From NCBI RefSeq assembly GCF_046299575.1, contig NZ_JBKBHX010000001.1:434001-498000 (forward strand): 64,000 nt of DNA, in the 5' to 3' direction. Each line of letters starts with the position of its first letter. The stretch's first letter is position 1. The stretch comes from Thermaurantimonas sp046299575 (GTDB lineage: Bacteria > Bacteroidota > Bacteroidia > Flavobacteriales > Schleiferiaceae). Positions 54,101 through 61,555 of the stretch are shown piece by piece. The position numbers were made by a program, and so were the translations under genes. The notes below the pieces were generated by a model, which was not told where the DNA came from, made no database searches, and was given only the letters and a program-made list of their open reading frames with translations.

Positions 54101-55012
54101 ACGCATAGTGATTCGCAGTGCGTCAGGTTTATCGACCCGAATAAAATAAACCCCGCGATCAGCATACCAGTGGTATACGTGCTGAAAAGTGCCTGTAGAT
54201 GCATTGTAATCCCATCGATGAGCTGTTTTTGCGAAGAAAAGTATGTAGTCGTTTCCATTAAAAATACCGTCATTGTTTGCATCTACAGCCAAAACTGCAT
54301 TTTCGATCAAGTCGTCTGTCTTGCGAGCACCCGCAGTTTCAGGCAACAATCCTTCTGCATTGCCATATACTGCTATTTCATTGATGCGTATTTCACCAGT
54401 CACACCATTTGACGAAAGAAACTGCGGTGTGATTTTGTAGATGCCGTCCTTATCGACCGACACTTTGAGCCATCTTCCTGTACTTAAAACGGATGTATTG
54501 GCAAACTGGGCAGTTCGTTTGCGCTGTGCAAGTGCTGCAGTGGATTGGGTAATTACCTCAATTCGGCCAGATTCAAGTAGAAAGATTTTTCCATTTGATA
54601 GTTTGAACAGCGGCATAGTCACCACTAGCTCAGATGTGCCATTTTTTTGAATCAGGTAAGAGGCTGTACGCGATAGCCCGGCATCCGGAACATTTTCAGC
54701 TATTAGAGGCTCTCTCCATTCGACCCACACATCGCCAGTGAGTATAACAGTGTCAACTACAGCTGCAGAATTATTAAGGGAAAATTTGTAAAAAGGCAAT
54801 CTTTGCTCACTGAAATAAACATTTTTTTCTGTAGTAGTCGGTAGCATAGCAGTTATCTCACTGCCAAATCGCTCTTGTTTAAAAATCCACTCGATGTTTA
54901 TGTCTTTTGTAAATCTGGTTTGGCTGTTAGCCGCAATGCCAGTAAATGCAAAGAGTAAAATCTTTATCCAATGACGGTCTCTAACAGTATTCATCAGATC
55001 TTCAACGTACAT
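51167..55012 (-). CDS. porU: Type IX secretion sortase PorU (C25 gingipain-like)
   Basis: A 1281-residue exported protein with a peptidase C25 domain in the middle (about 560-900): catalytic His ~792 in NYIGHGGEVGWG and Cys ~826 in FVTITCEFTRF. It removes the C-terminal signal of type IX cargo and attaches the cargo to the cell surface. The C-terminus has an FlgD/Ig-like domain (LLNYPNPFTTQTKFQFEHN, KGVYIYRLKV). A signal peptide follows the second Met (54994); the start may be 55012 or 54994, both downstream of the -7 box at 55044-55051. Not a virulence gingipain: pairing with porV identifies it as the sortase. Confidence 0.94.
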   Translation of the reverse strand: MYVEDLMNTVRDRHWIKILLFAFTGIAANSQTRFTKDINIEWIFKQERFGSEITAMLPTTTEKNVYFSEQRLPFYKFSLNNSAAVVDTVILTGDVWVEWREPLIAENVPDAGLSRTASYLIQKNGTSELVVTMPLFKLSNGKIFLLESGRIEVITQSTAALAQRKRTAQFANTSVLSTGRWLKVSVDKDGIYKITPQFLSSNGVTGEIRINEIAVYGNAEGLLPETAGARKTDDLIENAVLAVDANNDGIFNGNDYILFFAKTAHRWDYNASTGTFQHVYHWYADRGVYFIRVDKPDALRITMRPEATGTQTHLCTSFDDYAFVEESKFNLLRTGRQWFGDVFDFRLSYLYSFNFPNPVPGEPYTLTVRAIARSTISGTFMEARSGTTPIVQLNFPAVAQGDFSDRYTAVIQSGNLNPGNGAISINLVFNNSANPGATAWLDWIRIAGRRQLSMPGNQLIFRDLRTVGSGYVTRFQIQNATPGLMVWDVSHPANYHALTGTLSGNVWQSLQHTDTLREFVAISGSNFPTPTFIGQVPNQNLHAEQPADYIIVTHPSFLAASNKLAEYRAQKNGYKTLVVTTEQIYNEYSSGIQDIAAIRDFLRHQYLKAPAGQGLKYVALMGTASYDYRDVLIGNTNFVPAYQSVPSFNLYTSFVTDDFYAQLDAGEGGNLMAGDLDIAIGRFTVRTPAEAMAVVNKVIHYETSQSAKGSWRSNLLWVTDDVDAAWERSFMEASEQISGDVKARYPFFNHQKVYADAYVQVSTSGTQLYPEAREDIFRSVQRGNLITNYIGHGGEVGWGYEQYLRIEDIEAWNNLDNMPLFVTITCEFTRFDEVWRVSAGEKVLTNPKGAGIALISTTRAVGAFTGMQLNELIFDTIFTKDASGYLPLGIVTKYAKNGTGSSDRLRFSYIGDPALRLPIPVNNTTITHINSISVSQFTDTLKALDRVKIQAKVTKPDNQLISDFTGESEIRVFDKPVKRVTLLNDGAGLPFEFETQNALIYRGRASVTGGLYTAEFIIPKDINLSFGKGRFSLYAFNQDVEAIGYNDQVTVGGLNENAPEDRVGPQITIYLNDENFVMGGITGPNPLLIVKLSDSSGINALGNSIGRDIVAILNNREDQPLILNEYYKADLNTFKSGIVRYPLFNLKEGNYTLAVRAWDTYNNPNTAFTEFIVTSSSDLVIRHLLNYPNPFTTQTKFQFEHNRPNQPLEITIQIFTVTGRLVKTIHQFVQSPGSRVTDIYWDGLDDFGDKIGKGVYIYRLKVRSALDDSKAEQYEKLVILR

Positions 55013-55043
55013 TCAATAACAAAAAGTATAAATCGCTTATAAA

Positions 55044-55051
55044 CAAAGGTA
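55044..55051 (-). promoter_or_regulatory. -7 promoter box of porU-porV
   Basis: CAAAGGTA reads TACCTTTG on the minus strand, 31 bp before the ATG at 55012. The same octamer drives the divergent cyoE side. Confidence 0.55.
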
Positions 55052-55160
55052 CTGAACGAACAAATGCAAAAATGGTTAAGCAAAAATTAAGGTCTTAAAC
55101 GATTCCAAAAATCTCCAAAAATCTGAGTTTCAAGCAACCAACATCCAGCTTAATACGTCT

Positions 55161-55168
55161 TACCTTTG
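55161..55168 (+). promoter_or_regulatory. -7 promoter box of the cyoE/cytochrome oxidase operon
   Basis: TACCTTTG matches TAnnTTTG, 25 bp before the ATG at 55194. Confidence 0.55.
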
Positions 55169-55193
55169 TGCACTTTTTTCAGAGAACTGGTTG

Positions 55194-56090
55194 ATGTCAG
55201 CACTTTTACAGAGTTATCTCACGCTATCTAAGTGGAAAGACCTGTTGCTTTTGGGTAAAATCCGCCTATCGTTCAGTGTAGTATTTTCAGCGGGAGCGGG
55301 TTATTTGGTAGCAACCTCAGTTTTTGAATGGAAGACTTTCCTGAGCTTAGTACTGGGCGGTTTGCTGATAACTATGGCTGCCAATGCTTTCAATCAAATT
55401 ATTGAAAAAGACATAGACGCACAAATGGCGCGCACCAGCAATCGGCCTCTGCCAGCAGGACGACTGACATTGGCTGAAGCTTATTTGGCTGCCATTTTTC
55501 TGACGATGGCAGGAGTATATTACCTACTAAAGGTCAACATTCTGACAGCCACTTTTGGTGTAGCTTCATTGTTGCTATATGTTTTTGCATACACTCCTTT
55601 GAAGGGCATTACTCCTTTTGCCGTTTTTGTAGGAGCCATACCCGGCGCCATGCCCTTTATGCTTGGCTGGGTAGCTGCCACCGGCCGGTTTGGAATTGAG
55701 CCAGGCACCTTATTCGCTATTCAATTTTTGTGGCAGTTTGCACATTTCTGGGCCATTGCGTGGATTTTGCATGACGACTATCTGAAAGTGAAGTACATCC
55801 TTTTGCCTAGCGGCAATCCGGATGTGAGGAGTTCTTTTCAAATACTCATGTATTCGATCGCAGCCGTACTTGCAAGTGTTTTACCCGTCTTTCATTTTAC
55901 TGGCAAACTACATCTATCTTTTTATTCCACAGTTGGAATACTCATAGTTGGCTTTTATTTTATTCGGTCAGCTTTTGAGCTTCATAAAAAGCCCTCTAAA
56001 TACAATGCCCGCAAGGTGATGCGAACAAGCATTATCTATCTCACATTAATGCAAGTGATTTATGTAATAGACAAATACATATGGCAGTAA
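55194..56090 (+). CDS. cyoE: Protoheme IX farnesyltransferase
   Basis: A 298-residue UbiA-family prenyltransferase with about nine membrane helices. The Asp-rich substrate motif is in NAFNQIIEKDIDAQMARTSN, followed by RPLPAGRL; the second motif region has HDDYLKVKY. It converts haem b to haem o, the first step to haem a for cytochrome c oxidase. ATG 55194 is preferred to the adjacent TTG. It heads the oxidase-assembly operon and overlaps the next gene by 10 bp. Confidence 0.94.
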   Translation: MSALLQSYLTLSKWKDLLLLGKIRLSFSVVFSAGAGYLVATSVFEWKTFLSLVLGGLLITMAANAFNQIIEKDIDAQMARTSNRPLPAGRLTLAEAYLAAIFLTMAGVYYLLKVNILTATFGVASLLLYVFAYTPLKGITPFAVFVGAIPGAMPFMLGWVAATGRFGIEPGTLFAIQFLWQFAHFWAIAWILHDDYLKVKYILLPSGNPDVRSSFQILMYSIAAVLASVLPVFHFTGKLHLSFYSTVGILIVGFYFIRSAFELHKKPSKYNARKVMRTSIIYLTLMQVIYVIDKYIWQ

Positions 56091-56707
56091 AACAATATAA
56101 CAATTCTGGCACACAAGGTATGCAAGACGATAAGCTTTTACTTAAACAACAGCGCAAACGTGCGGCAAAACCCCTTCTTTGGGTATCGATGGGAAGCATT
56201 TTTATGGCTTTTGCCGGTTTAGTAAGTGGTTACATCGTGAGCCGGGGGTTTCTGCTGGAGAAGGGTCAGTGGGTAGAGTTTAAATTGCCTAACCAGTTTA
56301 TTTTTAGCACCATTATAATCATAGTTTCCTCCATTGTATTGTTTATTGGCCAAGCGCAAGCTAAGAAAAACATCGAAAGAGCAGGCTGGTACATGGTGGC
56401 CACGTTGGTTCTAGGTGCACTTTTCTGTTACTTTCAAATCGCTGCCTATCAAAATCTGATTAGCCGAAATATTTACTTTACAGGACCAGGTTCATTTACT
56501 TCGGGCAGCTGGATTTATGCTATATCTTTTCTGCATTTACTTCACATCTTTGGTGGTTTAATAGCCCTTTCAGTTGCTTCAGTTAAGGCAGCACGCCACA
56601 GCTACTCAGAAGATGACCATTTGGGCTACACCCTAGCTTCTACTTTTTGGCACTTTCTGGGCTTTGTGTGGATTTTTTTGTACACCTTTTTAACTTTTTA
56701 TCGCTAA
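56081..56707 (+). CDS. Cytochrome c oxidase subunit III-like protein (short form)
   Basis: A 208-residue membrane protein with five hydrophobic segments and the subunit III features SGYIVSRGFLLEKGQW and a C-terminal YTLASTFWHFLGFVWIFLY (conserved WHF). Subunit III stabilises the oxidase core. Bacteroidota often carry two subunit III genes in tandem; this is the shorter. Overlaps cyoE by 10 bp. Confidence 0.88.
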   Translation: MAVKQYNNSGTQGMQDDKLLLKQQRKRAAKPLLWVSMGSIFMAFAGLVSGYIVSRGFLLEKGQWVEFKLPNQFIFSTIIIIVSSIVLFIGQAQAKKNIERAGWYMVATLVLGALFCYFQIAAYQNLISRNIYFTGPGSFTSGSWIYAISFLHLLHIFGGLIALSVASVKAARHSYSEDDHLGYTLASTFWHFLGFVWIFLYTFLTFYR

Positions 56708-56741
56708 AATTGCAGCCAAAATTTTTAAACAGTTTACCTTC

Positions 56742-57662
56742 ATGGCAACGCACAGTGTGACTACAGAAAACAACGAAAATGTTTGGGGCGGTGGAAATGA
56801 GCCATTTGCAGCCAGCTATGGCAAGCTAATGATGTGGTTCTTTCTGCTTTCCGATGCACTTACTTTTACAGGATTTCTGACCGCTTATGGTTTAATAAGA
56901 TTTCGGTTTTCTGATACATGGCCAGTACCCGAAAGTGTTTTTACTCACTTTCCTTACTTAGAAGGCGATCACCCTCTTCTCTATGTGGCCCTGATGACCT
57001 TCATACTTATTATGAGTTCTGTTACAATGGTTTTAGCGGTGAACGCTGGCCATCAAAAAAACAAGGACAAGGTAGCTCTCTGGTTGTTTCTTACCATAGT
57101 AGGTGGTTTGATTTTCCTGGGTTCGCAGGCATGGGAGTGGTATCACTTCATTATGGGTGAGCATGGCTCAGTGAAGGTTGAAAACACTGTGTATTACATC
57201 GCTGACGACAAAGGCAACAGAATTTCGCTGGCTGAACTTGTTCATGGTAAAGAACATAATGCACATGGCGAACACCACGAAAAATTTACTGCTGAACAGG
57301 TGCGAACAGGTTTCTTGGCAAATAAAGAAGCTCGCCTGATGGATCCGGGAAAAGTTGGTAAAATCTACTCTCGCTCTGAATCTGAATCGATGATCAAAAA
57401 GGCAGAAGTGGTACAAGGTGCCAATATGAAACAAAATGAATACGGGAATACCTTGTTTGCCAACTTTTTCTTCTTCATTACCGGTTTTCACGGCTTCCAC
57501 GTATTTTCAGGTGTAGTTTTAAACATTGTGATTTTCGCAAATGTGCTCCTTGGCACTTATGAACGCAGAGGGCACTACGAGATGGTAGAAAAAGTTGGTT
57601 TGTACTGGCACTTTGTTGACCTAGTCTGGGTATTTGTTTTCACATTCTTCTATCTTGTATAA
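56742..57662 (+). CDS. Cytochrome c oxidase subunit III (long form)
   Basis: A 306-residue subunit III. N-terminal helices (FFLLSDALTFTGFLTAYGLI), a His/charged hydrophilic insert at about 145-220 (HGKEHNAHGEHHEK) not present in the textbook subunit, then FFFFITGFHGFHVFSGVVLN and the C-terminal YWHFVDLVWVFVFTFFYLV typical of the family. The insert probably faces one side of the membrane; its role is unknown to me. Spaced 34 bp from the short form and 16 bp from the subunit IV gene. Confidence 0.93.
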   Translation: MATHSVTTENNENVWGGGNEPFAASYGKLMMWFFLLSDALTFTGFLTAYGLIRFRFSDTWPVPESVFTHFPYLEGDHPLLYVALMTFILIMSSVTMVLAVNAGHQKNKDKVALWLFLTIVGGLIFLGSQAWEWYHFIMGEHGSVKVENTVYYIADDKGNRISLAELVHGKEHNAHGEHHEKFTAEQVRTGFLANKEARLMDPGKVGKIYSRSESESMIKKAEVVQGANMKQNEYGNTLFANFFFFITGFHGFHVFSGVVLNIVIFANVLLGTYERRGHYEMVEKVGLYWHFVDLVWVFVFTFFYLV

Positions 57663-57678
57663 TAAACTTAAAGTTAAA

Positions 57679-58008
57679 ATGGCACACAAACACGACAGCA
57701 AAAAAATGGTCCGCACAATCTGGATTGTGTTTTTCATCCTTCTGATCGTCACCGCAGTCGAAGTAGCTTTAGGTATCATTCATCCCGAGCCTCTGATGGT
57801 AGAAGTGATGGGAACACGCTTGCTCAACCACATCTTCATCATACTTACCCTGCTGAAGGCATATTACATCGTAGCCTACTTCATGCACGTGAAGTATGAA
57901 AAGAAAAATCTGGTGTGGACTTTAGCATTGCCCACCTTTATTTTAATACCATATATTACCTTTATTGTACTCACAGAAGGTTCTTACATGTACAAAATAG
58001 GTTTTTAA
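57679..58008 (+). CDS. Cytochrome c oxidase subunit IV family protein
   Basis: A 109-residue protein with three membrane helices, of the bacterial subunit IV/CyoD-like family (YYIVAYFMHVKYEKKNLVWTL is characteristic). Start at MAHKHDSKKM (57679); the frame is open upstream, but that belongs to the end of the previous gene. Confidence 0.9.
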   Translation: MAHKHDSKKMVRTIWIVFFILLIVTAVEVALGIIHPEPLMVEVMGTRLLNHIFIILTLLKAYYIVAYFMHVKYEKKNLVWTLALPTFILIPYITFIVLTEGSYMYKIGF

Positions 58009-58060
58009 ACCATTTTGCGTAAAGGTCTGTTCTTTTTTTAGTGCAAAAGGTTAGAAGCTG

Positions 58061-58819
58061 ATGAAAGGATTTTATAAACGGGCATTATTGGTATCGATAC
58101 TGATAGTGCCCGTTTTGCTTTACCTAGTTTTTGTCTATTCAGCGCGTGAAGTCTTTTTTCAAACGCTCGGTTACTTCGGTCCATCAGAAGTAGTTACTAA
58201 AACCGATGAAAAGGGAAACATCGTCTATGATACGATTCGATACACGGTGCCTTATTTTAGCGGTATAACTCATAAAGGGGAAATAATTACTACTGACTCG
58301 CTGAAGGGAAAAATTACAGCCATAAACTTCTTTTTCACCACTTGCCCAAGTATTTGCGGTCCGATGAACTTCCACATAAAGGAACGCATTTACGACCGTT
58401 TTAAAGGTTTTGATAATTTTCAAATTCTATCATTTACCGTCGACCCTATGCACGACACCAAAGAGGTGCTCGAAGCCTATGCACGACAAATTGGCGCTGC
58501 AGATGTAAATGGCCGGGCGGTGTGGAAATTTGTGACTGGTAATAAAGACAGCATTTACGACCTGGCTAAGGCTGTATTTCTCAACGCTATGGAAGACGAA
58601 ACAGCACCGGGCGGATTTTTACACTCAGAGCTTATTGTACTTGCCGACTGGGAGGGTCGCCTGCGCTCAAGACGCGATGACCAAGGAAACATCATCGGTG
58701 CGTATAGCAGTTTAGACCAGATGGCGCTGAAAGAGATTCAGGAAGACATTTCTGTATTGATAGCTGAATACGAAAAATTGGAATCACTTAAACGTAAAAA
58801 ACAAAAAAAATCGAAGTAA
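58061..58819 (+). CDS. SCO1/SenC family copper chaperone
   Basis: A 252-residue membrane-anchored thioredoxin-fold protein: N-terminal helix (about 8-28), copper-binding CPSIC in FFTTCPSICGPM, and the distal His in GGFLHSELIVLAD. It delivers copper to the CuA site of subunit II. Its place after the subunit III and IV genes fits. Confidence 0.94.
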   Translation: MKGFYKRALLVSILIVPVLLYLVFVYSAREVFFQTLGYFGPSEVVTKTDEKGNIVYDTIRYTVPYFSGITHKGEIITTDSLKGKITAINFFFTTCPSICGPMNFHIKERIYDRFKGFDNFQILSFTVDPMHDTKEVLEAYARQIGAADVNGRAVWKFVTGNKDSIYDLAKAVFLNAMEDETAPGGFLHSELIVLADWEGRLRSRRDDQGNIIGAYSSLDQMALKEIQEDISVLIAEYEKLESLKRKKQKKSK

Positions 58820-58820
58820 T

Positions 58821-59372
58821 ATGCCGATTACACTTCAAAAAAACGACCGAATTATCATTCCTCTTATTACAGCTTTGTCAATTATAATACCCATTGCTGT
58901 AGCACTTTTAATGATCTATCCGGAATTATTTAGCATTCAAAATACCCTTCCTCAGGCAAAAAAATTGCCCGCTTTTCATGCTATTCTCAATGGTACTACT
59001 GCCATATTGCTCATTCTCGGGGGTATTTTCATTTCGAGAAAAAACATTCAGCTCCACAGAGCTGTAATGATGGGTGCATTTGTGCTTTCTGCGCTATTCT
59101 TAGTTTCATATGTGATTTCAAAACTGTCAAACCCACCGACACCATACGGAGGAGAAGGTTGGATGAGGCCACTTTATTTTTTCATCTTGATTAGTCACAT
59201 TACCCTATCTGTACCCGTACTACCTTTAGCTATGCTTTCCATTTACAGAGGTAGTACCATGGAAATAACCAAACATAAGGCACTGGTGAAGTACACCTAC
59301 CCCATTTGGCTGTATGTAGCCATTACGGGAGTTTTAGTGTATATATTTATGTCACCATATTATCCAGCATGA
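58821..59372 (+). CDS. DUF420 membrane protein
   Basis: A 183-residue protein with four to five membrane helices. Conserved His and Pro-rich stretches (FHAILNGTTAILLILGGI, LHRAVMMGAF, NPPTPYGGEGWMRPLYFFIL, HKALVKYTYPIWLYVAITG) identify DUF420, a family regularly found at cytochrome oxidase loci and thought to aid oxidase or haem assembly. One base follows the previous stop; its own stop overlaps the next start as ATGATGA. Confidence 0.9.
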   Translation: MPITLQKNDRIIIPLITALSIIIPIAVALLMIYPELFSIQNTLPQAKKLPAFHAILNGTTAILLILGGIFISRKNIQLHRAVMMGAFVLSALFLVSYVISKLSNPPTPYGGEGWMRPLYFFILISHITLSVPVLPLAMLSIYRGSTMEITKHKALVKYTYPIWLYVAITGVLVYIFMSPYYPA

Positions 59373-59620
59373 TGAAGCGAAAAGCTGTTTTACAATTGGT
59401 ATTTTTTTCCATCAGCTTACTTCTGTTTATGGTGGAAATACATGCCCAATGTGCCATGTGCAAGGCTGTGGCAGAATCGTCAAGCGGAAATGTAGCAGCT
59501 AAAAACCTGAATTTTGGAATACTTTTTCTGATGTCAATTCCATATCTGCTGGTATCTGTCATAGCTTATGCCATGTACCACCACTATAAATCGTCGAGGA
59601 AATCTGCACAAGGACAGTGA
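59369..59620 (+). CDS. Small exported CxxC membrane protein of the oxidase operon
   Basis: An 83-residue protein (start ATG 59369, or 59372). A signal sequence (VLQLVFFSISLLLFMVEIHAQ) precedes CAMCKAVAE, so a CxxC lies right after cleavage, and a second hydrophobic helix (FGILFLMSIPYLLVSVIAYAMY) with a basic tail. The CxxC facing the periplasm suggests a thiol or metal role in oxidase maturation; that is inference. The longer in-frame open stretch from 59306 lies inside DUF420 and is not used. Confidence 0.75.
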   Translation: MMKRKAVLQLVFFSISLLLFMVEIHAQCAMCKAVAESSSGNVAAKNLNFGILFLMSIPYLLVSVIAYAMYHHYKSSRKSAQGQ

Positions 59621-60276
59621 CAAAAGGCAATTCGACAAATTCTTTGAAAAGTAGAAAGCGAAATCTATCCAAGTACCTCGAACTGCTTCATTATGTAAAC
59701 AAAAAAAAAGGCTTTTACACTTTTCTTAGCCAAAACATTTGGAAACTGATTATCACGATCGCCATTTTTATGGCCATCTTTTGGGTGCTTACGCATTTTG
59801 TATTTGATTTCAATCACTTTGTTTGCACCCATCTCAATCAATACCCTGCCTGGCTTATTATGGGAATTCTGTTTTTATCAGAATGTTTTACCGGTATTTT
59901 ATCGCCTGATGTCTTCATCGTATGGGCTAAGAGTTTTGAGCATCCATACAGAATTGTCTTTATCCTCGCATCACTTAGTTACATAGGAGGCGTGATTAGC
60001 TATAGCTATGGAAGGCTACTTTACAACATTCCGATGGTAAAGTACTGGATCGATGAAAAATTTCAACAGCAATTTCGGCTTCTCAAAAAATTTGGCGGTG
60101 TACTCATTGTAATTTCAGCCTTAGCACCTTTGCCATTTTCGCCTACGAGTGTAGTTACCGGTGCAGTGCGATATCCTTTTAAAAGTTACTTATTACTAGC
60201 TACTACTCGCTATCTTCGATTTTATGGATACGCCTGGTTTTTGTTTTTGGTAGTGAAACACTCCGGTCCCTGTTAA
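59617..60276 (+). CDS. VTT/DedA-like membrane protein
   Basis: A 219-residue protein with about five membrane helices. The segment GILFLSECFTGILSPDVFIVWA, then YIGGVISYSYGRLLYNIP and FGGVLIVISALAPLPFSP has the layout of VTT-domain (SNARE-associated/DedA) proteins, here with Glu and Pro in the re-entrant loop and the G-R-x-x-P pattern. It may be a lipid scramblase-like protein. Start is GTG at 59617, overlapping the previous stop (GTGA). It ends convergently 4 bp inside the next gene. Confidence 0.75.
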   Translation: MTKGNSTNSLKSRKRNLSKYLELLHYVNKKKGFYTFLSQNIWKLIITIAIFMAIFWVLTHFVFDFNHFVCTHLNQYPAWLIMGILFLSECFTGILSPDVFIVWAKSFEHPYRIVFILASLSYIGGVISYSYGRLLYNIPMVKYWIDEKFQQQFRLLKKFGGVLIVISALAPLPFSPTSVVTGAVRYPFKSYLLLATTRYLRFYGYAWFLFLVVKHSGPC

Positions 60277-60791
60277 ATTTTATTTAGTAAAGTCTTTACT
60301 TGTTTGATTTGTTCAGCAAGTAATTTTTTTTCATCGAGTTGCTTAGCCTTGTTAAGCCACATAGTTGCTTCCGTCTTACGACGACGCGCTAAGGCAATAC
60401 CTGCCATCTGAAGACATGCCATAGCTTCATCGGTCTTCATTCTCAAGCCCAAAGCCATAGCGCGCTTGATGTTTTTCTCAGCTTCGTTGATGTTTTGTTC
60501 CTGTCCACTTACAAGCCCCTGAAGAAGATAGTAATATGCAGCCTGCGACTTTATAAGCGATTTTTCAGGATTCTTTATTCTAGAAAGCCACTTTTTCACT
60601 TTGTCAAATTGCTGGGAGCGCAAATACCAAAGCGCCATGATCATATTTTCATTTCTGAAGTACGACAACAGCACAATTCCGCTCAGCAACAGTAAAAAAA
60701 TGCCATTCCCAATATTAACTAAAACGAACTGCCAGATACCTGCGGCAAATAACAAAATAGTTAAGGAAATTCGCACAATTTTATTCCACAT
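60273..60791 (-). CDS. TPR-like membrane protein
   Basis: A 172-residue protein of unknown function. Two N-terminal membrane helices (about 7-24 and 27-44) are followed by helical repeats of TPR type (about 55-165: YYYLLQGLVSGQEQNINEAEKNIKRAMALG and EAMACLQMAGIALARRRKTEATM, each part of a helix pair). Probably a membrane-tethered protein-binding module. Stands alone, divergent from the methyltransferase gene. Confidence 0.7.
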   Translation of the reverse strand: MWNKIVRISLTILLFAAGIWQFVLVNIGNGIFLLLLSGIVLLSYFRNENMIMALWYLRSQQFDKVKKWLSRIKNPEKSLIKSQAAYYYLLQGLVSGQEQNINEAEKNIKRAMALGLRMKTDEAMACLQMAGIALARRRKTEATMWLNKAKQLDEKKLLAEQIKQVKTLLNKI

Positions 60792-60803
60792 AAATAGACC
60801 TTC

Positions 60804-60860
60804 TAAATTTGCGCGCTAAAATAGCCGAAAGATTTTTCTAACACATTGTTAATACATTTG
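60804..60860 (+). promoter_or_regulatory. Two -7 boxes before the SpoU methyltransferase gene
   Basis: TAAATTTG (60804-60811) and TACATTTG (60853-60860) both match TAnnTTTG. The second ends 5 bp before the ATG at 60866, so its transcript would be nearly leaderless; the first gives a ~50-nt leader. Confidence 0.4.
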
Positions 60861-60865
60861 CGTAA

Positions 60866-61555
60866 ATGCAAGAGATCGAAGGAATAGAATTCTTTGACCG
60901 TCTGTACGATTTACTAACCGATCACAAAAAGCAACTATTCTCTAAACTCGTAAAAGATAGAACTAGACATATTGCTTGGTTAGCTGACAATCTCTATCAC
61001 GAGCAAAATGCCAGTGCCATAATTCGCACAGCTGATTGCTTTGGATTTTGTGAGATTTACGTTTTGGAAGACAAATACCGCTATAAAGTGAATGAAGAAA
61101 TCGCAATGGGTGCTCAGAAGTGGGTTTGCCCAAAAGCTCTTCACGTCGAAAACGGGAAATACGAAAGCGCTCTAAATATCATTAAATCAAAAGGCTACCG
61201 ACTAATCGCGGCCAGTCCACATGCCAGTGGTAACACTTTAGAAGATCTCGATCTGTCGGCACCCCTTTGCATTGCTCTTGGCTCCGAACGGCATGGACTT
61301 CACCCAGAAATCATGCAACAGGCTGATGGATTTGTAATGATTCCAATGGTTGGTTTTACAGAAAGTCTTAATGTGTCAGTGACTGCAGGAATATTGATGT
61401 ACAGACTCAGAAAACGACTTACTGAAGAAAACATACCATGGCAACTCACCCCTGAACAAGAAAAGGAACAACTTTTCGAATGGGCAGTAAAGACGATACC
61501 AAATGCTCATAAAATGATAAAGCGATGGCTTGAGGAAAAAACTAAAAATACTTAA
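60866..61555 (+). CDS. trmH: SpoU/TrmH-family RNA 2'-O-methyltransferase
   Basis: A 229-residue SPOUT methyltransferase with the three SpoU motifs: NASAIIRTADCFG (motif 1 with catalytic Arg), IALGSERHGL (motif 2), IPMVGFTESLNVSVTAGILMYR (motif 3, read as two adjoining parts). Extra N- and C-terminal helices and the overall length fit TrmH, which methylates the 2'-OH of G18 in tRNA. A substrate other than G18 cannot be excluded. Stop overlaps the convergent barrel gene by 4 bp. Confidence 0.88.
   Translation: MQEIEGIEFFDRLYDLLTDHKKQLFSKLVKDRTRHIAWLADNLYHEQNASAIIRTADCFGFCEIYVLEDKYRYKVNEEIAMGAQKWVCPKALHVENGKYESALNIIKSKGYRLIAASPHASGNTLEDLDLSAPLCIALGSERHGLHPEIMQQADGFVMIPMVGFTESLNVSVTAGILMYRLRKRLTEENIPWQLTPEQEKEQLFEWAVKTIPNAHKMIKRWLEEKTKNT

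Noticed and set aside
51167..55012. Gingipain-like virulence protease
   Set aside because: C25 catalytic residues are present, but length, FlgD-like C-terminus and porV next door identify the PorU sortase.
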